64,000 nucleotides of DNA, from positions 186,001 to 250,000 of the forward strand of contig NZ_JAMDLH010000003.1 in the NCBI RefSeq assembly GCF_023721755.1, in the 5' to 3' direction. Both the position numbers and the translations under genes were made by a program. This DNA is from Pleomorphomonas sp. NRK KF1 (GTDB lineage: Bacteria; Pseudomonadota; Alphaproteobacteria; Rhizobiales; Pleomorphomonadaceae). The notes under the pieces were generated by a model. It did not search any database and was not told the DNA's origin. It saw only the letters and a list, made by a program, of their open reading frames with translations. This document shows, in pieces, positions 10,289 through 17,240 of this stretch (its first letter is position 1; every line of letters starts with the position of its first letter).

Positions 10289-10586
10289 TTAAGGGGCTCC
10301 GGGCATCGAGTTCGGCAGCAAGGCCGAGGTCGGCATAGGCTTCGCGAAAGGTTGGCGTGGTATTCACGATCGCGAGCCGGCCGCCGTTCATCTCGAGCGC
10401 GCGGGCGGTTGCAACAAGAAGCTGGACAGCCTGAGTCCCGAGGCGTTCGACAGCCGCGGCATTCAGGGTCAGGTAGATGGTCTCGGAAACCAGAGGTTCG
10501 ATCTGCGCATGAAGGTCGCGGACCGCCGAGGCGTCGAGCACCGCGGCCAGGTCGTAAGAAATCTTGCGTGGTTCGAGCGACGGCAA
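10263..10586 (-). CDS. STAS-domain protein heading the chemotaxis operon
   Basis: A small single-domain STAS protein of the anti-sigma-factor-antagonist superfamily. The core strand KISYDLAAVLDASAVRDL and the segment VERLGTQAVQLLVA are recognisable. The position equivalent to the phosphorylated serine of SpoIIAA appears to be threonine T51. No kinase of the SpoIIAB type is nearby. As first gene of the che operon it may regulate or scaffold the pathway, but its role is unknown. I prefer the TTG at 10586, six bases after GAGAG; a GTG at 10625 would add 13 residues. Confidence 0.8.
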   Translation of the reverse strand: MPSLEPRKISYDLAAVLDASAVRDLHAQIEPLVSETIYLTLNAAAVERLGTQAVQLLVATARALEMNGGRLAIVNTTPTFREAYADLGLAAELDARSPLNAEKDTYG

Positions 10587-10625
10587 CTTAGACTCTCTAC
10601 AATCTGCAGGCGTTGTTGGACACAC

Positions 10626-11490
10626 CCGTCCGTGGGCCTGACGTATGGCAGTACACGCATGGATAGGTTACCGAAAACTGAAGTGAAATTTCCGCTTCAT
10701 CGCCAATTCGACTGGGCCGGTCATTAAGGATACCGATTTCTATGAGTCTTCCTTGTCATTTGTTGAATCAAGGATTTCCGCTGCGCTGGGCTTGGGAAGT
10801 AGAGAGGCTAACCTATAAATGGCCGGCGGTTCAGTCAGTGGACGAAATAGAGTCTTGAAATGAATCGATGTTTCCGATCGTCTCGTCTGGACGGCGATCA
10901 GGCGCAGAGACTCGCTTGCCGATATTGTCGCCTTGAAAGCAACCACAGGTAGAAAATCATACATAAGTATTTGACCGGATCCTCAACCAGAGGGGCCAGG
11001 ACTCTTCCGGAGGAGCGAGGAGGGCGAATCACGTGCCTGTTTGTGACCCCCAACCGCAGCTTTAGCGCCAAAGTGCCCGCCGATAGTTTCAGTCATGGGC
11101 GGACGCGCCGGGCAGCACGAAGACGATTGCAAAGGGATGCACACGCCGGGTCAGGACGCTCTCGTTCGGTCAGTACTCCACCAGGCACGCTTCGGCATGT
11201 CAGGCAAGCAACGCTTGACCACGGGGAGGCGGCGCACCATTTCCTCATCAGGATTCGCGGACTTCGCAGTTCTATTGGATGCGATCTCTCAGTAACGGTC
11301 GCCGTGCCATCGATGCGTGCGTGGATGGCGGCGCCAATAAAGGGCCAGCATTGAGGCACGTGCTTCGGTCAGGGTTGTCTATTGTTTTAATAGTACAGGC
11401 TTGGAGGTTCTAGTAGTTCAATCTGAAAGGTCGGTTATTCCTAAAAGCGCCCGTGCATAACTATGACTATTTCGAAATGGGAAGATATAT
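10626..11490. other. gene-poor gap between the chemotaxis operon and otsB
   Basis: About 865 bases without a convincing gene. Short frames exist on both strands (for instance 74 codons at 10740-10964 minus and 88 codons at 11093-11359 minus). They lack good ribosome sites and resemble nothing I know. The stretch is visibly richer in A and T than its surroundings, most of all at 11370-11490. It must hold the promoters of the che operon (leftward) and otsBA (rightward), but I could not identify either with confidence. It could be a decayed gene region. Confidence 0.6.
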
Positions 11491-12288
11491 ATGGCGACGG
11501 ATGAACATGGACTAGAGCGATCTCTTGCCGAAGCCACTCACGTTGCACCGGCGCCAACCATGAATGAGTTTCTGGCGCACACCCGGGACTGGGCAGTTTT
11601 CTTTGATGTAGACGGAACGCTTATCGATATTGCAGCCACTCCTGACGGTGTGGTGGTCCCAAACCTTCTACTCGACGACCTTCTGAAGCTTGAACGGATC
11701 GTCGGCGGCGCACTGGCACTCATCACCGGGCGCGGCATCGATTTCGTTGACCGGTTGTTCGCTCCTCACCGCTTCGCCATTGCCGGCCTGCATGGCGCCG
11801 AATGGAGAGAGCGCGACGGTCATACAATGCGGCCGCCGGCAGATCCTCAGTTTTCCAAGGTCAAGGCCATGCTTCAGCATTGGGCCTCACCGCTCCCTGG
11901 CGTTGGCTTCGAGGATAAGGGCGCGGCCGTCGCTCTCCATTATCGGCAGTCACCCGCGGCGGCCGACACAGTCGCAACATTGATGGACCGGGCTCAGGCA
12001 ATGGCAGGGTCGGCATATGGCCTGCAAACCGGCAAGATGGTGATCGAACTGAGGCCACGGGCCGATAAGGGAGAAGCAGTCGCCCGCTTTATGCAAAGGC
12101 AGCCATTCAAGGGAAGATGCCCCATCGTTTTCGGAGACGACGTAACGGACGAATCGATGTTCGAAGCGGTCAACGATCTGGGCGGTCTCTCGGTCAGAAT
12201 TGGAAATGAGGCGTGCCAGACGAAGGCGACGACCAGGTTGAACTCCCCCGAGCATGTGAGGGAACTGATCAAGGCGGCGACCGTTTGA
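11491..12288 (+). CDS. otsB: trehalose-6-phosphate phosphatase OtsB
   Basis: HAD-superfamily phosphatase converting trehalose 6-phosphate to trehalose, an osmo- and desiccation protectant. The 265 residues show motif I FFDVDGTL (nucleophile D39, acid D41) and a cap region. The C-terminal motif GDDVTDESMF is shared by trehalose phosphatases. ELRPRADKGEAV is the usual substrate-phase segment. The ATG follows GGAAG at about eight bases. otsA begins 13 bases after its stop, so the two steps are made together. Confidence 0.95.
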   Translation: MATDEHGLERSLAEATHVAPAPTMNEFLAHTRDWAVFFDVDGTLIDIAATPDGVVVPNLLLDDLLKLERIVGGALALITGRGIDFVDRLFAPHRFAIAGLHGAEWRERDGHTMRPPADPQFSKVKAMLQHWASPLPGVGFEDKGAAVALHYRQSPAAADTVATLMDRAQAMAGSAYGLQTGKMVIELRPRADKGEAVARFMQRQPFKGRCPIVFGDDVTDESMFEAVNDLGGLSVRIGNEACQTKATTRLNSPEHVRELIKAATV

Positions 12289-12301
12289 CCTACTCTTGCA
12301 G

Positions 12302-13702
12302 ATGAAAGATCAAATGATGAACCGTCTCGTTATCGTTTCCAATCGCGTCCCACTGCCCGACGAGGATGGCAATCCTCCAGCCGGCGGCCTTGCCGTCGCC
12401 TTGCACGCCGCTCTCCGGAAACGGGGCGGGGGGCTTTGGATGGGATGGTCGGGCAAGGTGCAGACCGAGGCGGGCACCGAACAGCTCGAAGAAATGGAGA
12501 TCGAGGGCATAACCTATGCGCTTACCGATCTCAGCGAGACCGATTACAACGAGTATTATGCAGGTTTCGCCAACCGTGTGCTCTGGCCGATTTTTCACAG
12601 CCGACTTGACCTTGCAGAATACGCCCGCAAGGAAATGAGCGGCTATTTTCGGGTCAACCGGCTCTTTGCCGATCTTCTGGCGCCGCGGCTTCAGGAGGAC
12701 GACGTCGTCTGGATCCACGACTACCACCTCATTCCCCTGGCAGAGGAGCTGCGACAGCGCGGTGTTACCTGTCGGATCGGCTTCTTCCTGCACATTCCCT
12801 GGCCGCCGTCCGACATTCTGATCGCCATGCCGGTGTATGAGCGGGTGCTGAAAGCGTTGTGCGCCTACGATGTGCTCGGCTTCCAGACTGATCTTGACCT
12901 GGCAAATTTCAGCGAGTGCCTCCGTCGCGAGAACGTTGGCGGCCCGGTCGGCGAGCGTACGTTTCGCGCCTATGATCGGACGTTCGAGGCCGGCGCCTTC
13001 CCGATCAGCATTGAGACCGCCGATTTTGCCCGTCTCGCCGAGGCGGCCGATAGCGGCGACGAACTGGTTGAGAGCACGAAGAACAGTCTCACCGGCAAGC
13101 AGCTGATCATCGGCGCCGATCGCCTCGACTATTCCAAGGGCATTACCCACCGCATCGAAGCTTACGAACGGTTGCTCATCGAGCATCCTGAGCGTCGTGG
13201 CAACATCAGCTTCCTGCAGGTGACGCCGAAGTCGCGCTCGGATGTGCCTGAATATGCCGCCATGCAGAAGCAGTTGGCCGAACTGATCGGACGGGTAAAC
13301 GGCGCGCTGGGCTCTGCCGATTGGGTGCCGACGCGCTACATCAACCAGTCGCTCGGTCGCTCGGTGTTGGCCGGCCTCTATCGCCTGGCCGACGTCGGTC
13401 TGGTGACGCCGCTCAAGGACGGGATGAATCTGGTCGCGAAGGAATATGTGGCCGCGCAGGATCCGGAAGATCCGGGCGTCCTCGTGCTGTCACGCTTCGC
13501 GGGGGCGGCGCGGGAACTCAAAGGGGCGCTGCTGATCAACCCCTATGACAGCGAGATGACCGCGCGCACCATCGAACGAGCGCTGTCCATGCCGCTCGAC
13601 GAGCGGCGAGAGCGCTGGCGGGGAATGATGGATCATCTCCTTACTCACGACGTCAACCATTGGTGCGAAGATTTCCTGGCAGCGCTGAACGCTCCAAGAT
13701 AA
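12302..13702 (+). CDS. otsA: trehalose-6-phosphate synthase OtsA
   Basis: GT20 glycosyltransferase making trehalose 6-phosphate from UDP-glucose and glucose 6-phosphate. The family landmarks appear in order: SNRVP and GGLA near the N-terminus, WIHDYHLIPLA, FFLHIPWPPSDI, GADRLDYSKGI and PLKDGMNLVAKEYVAAQ. Length (466 residues) is normal for bacterial OtsA. Three in-frame ATGs (12302, 12314, 12317) precede NRLVIVSNRV; I use the first. It is the second gene of otsBA and is followed by a repeat-rich intergenic region. Confidence 0.96.
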   Translation: MKDQMMNRLVIVSNRVPLPDEDGNPPAGGLAVALHAALRKRGGGLWMGWSGKVQTEAGTEQLEEMEIEGITYALTDLSETDYNEYYAGFANRVLWPIFHSRLDLAEYARKEMSGYFRVNRLFADLLAPRLQEDDVVWIHDYHLIPLAEELRQRGVTCRIGFFLHIPWPPSDILIAMPVYERVLKALCAYDVLGFQTDLDLANFSECLRRENVGGPVGERTFRAYDRTFEAGAFPISIETADFARLAEAADSGDELVESTKNSLTGKQLIIGADRLDYSKGITHRIEAYERLLIEHPERRGNISFLQVTPKSRSDVPEYAAMQKQLAELIGRVNGALGSADWVPTRYINQSLGRSVLAGLYRLADVGLVTPLKDGMNLVAKEYVAAQDPEDPGVLVLSRFAGAARELKGALLINPYDSEMTARTIERALSMPLDERRERWRGMMDHLLTHDVNHWCEDFLAALNAPR

Positions 13703-13742
13703 CGGAGCCTGATGGGTAGCCGGTTGCGCGGTTTGGCGCTTC

Positions 13743-13810
13743 GAGCAGCTCCAGCAAAAGCGGGAACCGGTTTCTGCGTCCGGAGTCGCGTGAAAACAAA
13801 GAAATAGAGC
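13743..13810. repeat. Rhizobiales-type dispersed intergenic repeat
   Basis: A 68-base element beginning gagcagctccagcaaaag, with a central gggaaccggtttctgcgtcc and ending aaaacaaagaaatagagc. From memory, very similar sequences are scattered between genes in many Rhizobiales genomes. Only one full copy was noticed here. It lies about 40 bases after the otsA stop. Confidence 0.6.
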
Positions 13811-13820
13811 ACGTTGGCAT

Positions 13821-13846
13821 GCGGCCTCGGTCATATCCGAGGCCGC
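13821..13846 (+). terminator. GC-rich hairpin downstream of otsA
   Basis: A perfect 10-base stem (gcggcctcgg / ccgaggccgc) around a six-base loop. No T-run follows, so it may be a weak or factor-assisted terminator, or an mRNA-stabilising stem. Confidence 0.4.
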
Positions 13847-14021
13847 GATTGCACCCAGTTTTCCCGCCTCTGACGATTGCCACAGAGACCGTATTACAGG
13901 ACGCAATCTCAGGGTCGAACCGCCCGGTCCGAACCGCCGCACTCCTCGCCGGAAAGCAAATCCAGGGGATTATGCGATTTCGCGTTAGCGCTTGCATGGG
14001 AACGGGAGATAGCGAAGTCCA

Positions 14022-14066
14022 GAGCACCCGTCGATCAGGTTGAATCGACCTGATCGGCGGGTGCTC
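14022..14066. repeat. long palindrome, first of a tandem pair
   Basis: Arms of 19 bases (14022-14040 and 14048-14066) are complementary with one mismatch. They begin gagcacccg and end cgggtgctc, around a seven-base loop tgaatcg that contains a GANTC methylation site. Confidence 0.75.
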
Positions 14067-14081
14067 CAGCAAATGAATCTG

Positions 14082-14129
14082 GAGCATTCGCTGGACGACC
14101 AAATGTTTCAATTTGGTCGGCGAATGCTC
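14082..14129. repeat. long palindrome, second of a tandem pair
   Basis: Arms gagcattcg...gaccaaat (14082-14104) and atttggtc...cgaatgctc (14111-14129) pair around a gtttca loop. The left arm carries a four-base bulge (tgga). The outer ends resemble those of the palindrome 15 bases to the left, so the two look like diverged members of one repeat family. Confidence 0.7.
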
Positions 14130-14192
14130 TAGGGTGAACCCGCTGACTCCGAATTGCTCTCGAACGGCCATTGCTCCGGGCACAACGCTGAT

Positions 14193-15185
14193 ATGGCGCC
14201 TATAGAATTCCTCGTCATCGCTCTTCTGGCCCTCGGCTTCGAAGCCGTGATTGGCTATCCCGATCTCCTCTTCCGGCAGATCGGCCATCCGGTGACCTGG
14301 ATGGGCGCGCTGATCGGCTTTCTCGACCGCACGCTCAATCGCGAGGATCTTGATGACGACCGGCGGCGGTTAAACGGCGTCTTGACCGCCGTGATCAACG
14401 TCGTCGCGAGCGCTCTTGTTGCCGCGGCGATCGGCTCGCTGGCCGGACTTGCCGGCCCCATCGCCGGCCCATGCATAGCCGCCGTCGTCGGCTCGACGCT
14501 GCTGGCCGCCCGAAGCCTGCACGTTCACGTTGCCGCTGTCGCCGATGCCCTGCGCCAAGGCGGCCTTGAGGCAGGGCGTCTTGCCGTTGGCCGGATCGTC
14601 GGACGCAATCCGGCCCATCTCGACGCCGCCGGCGTCTGTCGTGCCGCCATCGAAAGCCTTGCCGAAAGCTTCTCGGACGGGGTGACGGCGCCTCTGTTCT
14701 GGATGGCGGTTCTGGGACTGCCGGGAGCGGCCGCCTACAAGGCCATCAATACGGCCGACTCGATGATCGGTCACAAGACGCCGCGCCATCTCGCTTTCGG
14801 CTGGGCATCGGCCAGGCTCGACGATCTCGTCAACCTGCCTGCATCCCGTATCACCGCCTGGGCGATCGTGGCGGCGGCGCTCGCCGACGACGGCGCCTCG
14901 GCGGCTGCGGCCGTTCGCGCGATCGATCGTGACGCCCGCCGACACAAGTCGCCGAACGCCGGCTGGCCCGAGGCGGCGATGGCGGGCGCTCTCGGCCTGC
15001 GACTCAACGGTCCCAAGGTCTACGGCGAGGCGCGGGTCGAGGATGCCTGGATGGGCGACGGCCGCGCCGAGGTCAATGCCTACGACATCGACCGCGCGCT
15101 GAGGCTCTATCGGCGGGCTCTGTTGCTGATCTTCGCCCTGCTGGCGCTGGTCTGGCTTGGCCTCGTCATTCTGGCCTACGGCTGA
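14193..15185 (+). CDS. cobD: adenosylcobinamide-phosphate synthase CobD/CbiB
   Basis: Inner-membrane enzyme attaching aminopropanol phosphate to adenosylcobyric acid in cobalamin synthesis. The 330 residues include [18 protein letters not shown] near the N-terminus, several hydrophobic segments, and the family signature [17 protein letters not shown]. The middle has [10 protein letters not shown] and the C-terminus a final membrane segment. The ATG at 14193 begins MAPIEF, matching the family start. It is convergent with cobQ, and the two reading frames overlap by 20 bases. Confidence 0.95.
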   Translation: MAPIEFLVIALLALGFEAVIGYPDLLFRQIGHPVTWMGALIGFLDRTLNREDLDDDRRRLNGVLTAVINVVASALVAAAIGSLAGLAGPIAGPCIAAVVGSTLLAARSLHVHVAAVADALRQGGLEAGRLAVGRIVGRNPAHLDAAGVCRAAIESLAESFSDGVTAPLFWMAVLGLPGAAAYKAINTADSMIGHKTPRHLAFGWASARLDDLVNLPASRITAWAIVAAALADDGASAAAAVRAIDRDARRHKSPNAGWPEAAMAGALGLRLNGPKVYGEARVEDAWMGDGRAEVNAYDIDRALRLYRRALLLIFALLALVWLGLVILAYG

Positions 15186-16635
15186 GGTCGAGAAGACCGT
15201 CAGCATCGAGATGGGCGGCGAGATGGTCGGCGAGACCGTCGAGAACCCGATCGACTTCCGCTTCATAGGCAAGCGCCGACGGGTTGGCCCCGATCCAGCG
15301 GAGCAACCGCTCCCGTTGTCGATCGCCGGCGAACAGGCCGTGACAATAGCTTCCGGCCACATTGCCGTCCTCTGAGGTCGCACCCTCGTCACCACCATCC
15401 GAAAGGCGGGCGAACGGTCTGGAGCGATCCGGGCCGACGGTTGCGCCGACATGCATTTCATAGCCCGAAAAAGGCGTGCCGTCGGGCATCGATGTGCCGC
15501 TCACCGGTCGAAGGCGCTTGTCGCCGGTCATCGTGGTCTCGACATCCAGCAGGCCTAGGCCGTCGATGGCTTCGACGTCGCTCTCGATCCGCTCGGGGTC
15601 AAGCAGTCTCCGCCCGAGCATCTGGTAGCCGCCGCAGAGACCGAGCACCTTGCCCCCTCGCCGGGCGTGGGCGCGAATGTCGATATCCCAGCCTTCCGCC
15701 TTGAGTTCGAGAAGGTCGGAGATGGTTGCCTTGGAGCCGGGCAGAAGCACGAGATCGGCGCTCGGCAGGGAGCGGCCGGCTTCGGCGAGGATCACCTCGA
15801 CGCCGGGCTCATGACGAAGCGGATCGAGGTCGTCGAAGTTGGCGATACGCGGCAGCACCGGCACGACAATGCGTTTGCGATCTCCGTCGCGGCCGGCCTC
15901 GTGACGGCTTTTGAGCCCCAAGGCATCTTCGGCTGGTAAGCGGTTGGCTTTCGGAAAATAGGGAACCACGCCGAAGGAGCGCCATCCCGTATGCCGGGTG
16001 ATCAGCGTCAGTCCGGCATCGAACAGCGAGACGTCACCGCGAAAGCGATTGATCAGATAGCCGGCAACCAGCGCCGCGTCGTCTTCCGCCATCACTGCCT
16101 TGGTGCCGACAAGGCTGGCGATCACGCCGCCTCTGTCGATGTCGCCAATCAGCACGACGGGCGTATCGGTCGCCCGCGCAAAGCCCATGTTGGCGATGTC
16201 GCCGGCCCTGAGGTTGACTTCCGCCGGTGATCCGGCCCCCTCGACCAGCACGAGATCGGCGTCCGCTGACAAGCGCGCGAAGCTGTCGAGAACGGCCGGC
16301 ATCAGGTCGGGCTTCATCGCCTGATAGTCACGCGCTCGGGCGTTGCCGACGACGCGCCCCTGCACCACCACCTGCGAGCCGATCTCCGACTGCGGTTTCA
16401 GCAGCACCGGGTTCATGTGGACCGATGGCATGACGCCGGCGGCGCGGGCTTGCAGCGCCTGCGCCCGGCCGATCTCGCCACCGTCGGCTGTCACAGCGGC
16501 GTTGTTCGACATGTTCTGCGGCTTGAAAGGCCGCACCCGGAGGCCTCGACGGGCATAGAGCCGGCAGAGGCCGGCGACGATCAGCGACTTGCCGACGTCC
16601 GAGCCCGTGCCCTGAAACATCAGCCGGCTGACCAT
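15166..16635 (-). CDS. cobQ: cobyric acid synthase CobQ
   Basis: ATP- and glutamine-dependent amidase that amidates four side chains of adenosylcobyrinic a,c-diamide. The 489 residues show the P-loop-like GTGSDVGKS at the N-terminus and the synthetase domain to about residue 250. A glutamine-amidotransferase domain follows, with nucleophile C334 in [11 protein letters not shown] and a later SYCHGLF. The ATG overlaps the cobO stop by one base (TGATG). It converges with cobD, which acts directly after it in the pathway. Confidence 0.96.
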   Translation of the reverse strand: MVSRLMFQGTGSDVGKSLIVAGLCRLYARRGLRVRPFKPQNMSNNAAVTADGGEIGRAQALQARAAGVMPSVHMNPVLLKPQSEIGSQVVVQGRVVGNARARDYQAMKPDLMPAVLDSFARLSADADLVLVEGAGSPAEVNLRAGDIANMGFARATDTPVVLIGDIDRGGVIASLVGTKAVMAEDDAALVAGYLINRFRGDVSLFDAGLTLITRHTGWRSFGVVPYFPKANRLPAEDALGLKSRHEAGRDGDRKRIVVPVLPRIANFDDLDPLRHEPGVEVILAEAGRSLPSADLVLLPGSKATISDLLELKAEGWDIDIRAHARRGGKVLGLCGGYQMLGRRLLDPERIESDVEAIDGLGLLDVETTMTGDKRLRPVSGTSMPDGTPFSGYEMHVGATVGPDRSRPFARLSDGGDEGATSEDGNVAGSYCHGLFAGDRQRERLLRWIGANPSALAYEAEVDRVLDGLADHLAAHLDADGLLDLSRRPE

Positions 16636-17240
16636 CAGTATTCGATCCCCGGCTGCGCCTTAACGCCAGCCGCGAAATGATGCTTGGTCGCGACCATCTC
16701 TGTCACGCAATCGGCCGCCTCGATCAGCTCGGCCTTGGCGTTGCGCCCGGTGACGACGACGGTGAGGTCGGCCCGCCTTGCCTTGAGCCGGTCGACCACT
16801 TCAAGGAGGGGCAGATGCTCGTAGCGGAGCGCGATGTTGAGCTCGTCGAGAATGAGCAGGCGAACGGCGGGATCGTCCATCAGCGCCGTCGCCTTTGCCC
16901 AGGCGGCTTGCGCGGCGGCGACGTCGCGCGCCCTGTCCTGCGTTTCCCAGGTGAACCCTTCGCCCAGCGTGTGCCAGGAAACGCCCGGAAAGCCCTCCAA
17001 TATGCGCCGCTCGCCGCTTTCCCAGCCGCCCTTGCCGAACTGCACCACGCCCACCTTCCAGCAATGCCCAAGGGCGCGGACGACAAGCCCGAAGGCCGCG
17101 GTCGACTTGCCCTTGCCGGGACCAGTGTTGACGATCAGCAGTCCCTTTTCGGTGATGGTCTTCGAGGCCACCTCCGCATCCTGCACCGCCTTGCGCTTCG
17201 CCATCTTCAGCCGGTGGCGTTCGGCATCTGCGTCGCTCAT
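16635..17240 (-). CDS. cobO: cob(I)yrinic acid a,c-diamide adenosyltransferase CobO
   Basis: ATP:corrinoid adenosyltransferase of the CobA/CobO/BtuR family; it adds the upper adenosyl ligand. Of 201 residues, about 32-47 carry [15 protein letters not shown], a P-loop typical of this family. [13 protein letters not shown] is the Walker-B-like strand, and the C-terminus ends in [16 protein letters not shown] as in homologues. Start chosen at the ATG at 17240, which overlaps the polA stop by one base (TGATG); the in-frame TTG just before it is less likely. Confidence 0.95.
   Translation of the reverse strand: MSDADAERHRLKMAKRKAVQDAEVASKTITEKGLLIVNTGPGKGKSTAAFGLVVRALGHCWKVGVVQFGKGGWESGERRILEGFPGVSWHTLGEGFTWETQDRARDVAAAQAAWAKATALMDDPAVRLLILDELNIALRYEHLPLLEVVDRLKARRADLTVVVTGRNAKAELIEAADCVTEMVATKHHFAAGVKAQPGIEY

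Noticed and set aside
10740-10964. 74-codon minus-strand frame in the che-ots gap
   Set aside because: It starts with ATG but lacks a ribosome site, and the product resembles no family I know. The region has several overlapping frames of similar length.
11093-11359. 88-codon minus-strand frame in the same gap
   Set aside because: Composition is Arg/Pro/Cys-rich, typical of a chance frame in GC-rich DNA; no start signal and no recognisable domain.
11371-11490. Possible EcfG (general stress) promoter for otsBA
   Set aside because: No GGAAC-N16/17-GTT pair was found in the 120 bases before otsB.
14106-14192. Possible cobalamin riboswitch before cobD
   Set aside because: No B12-box sequence or the expected set of stems was seen; the region is filled by the palindromic repeat.
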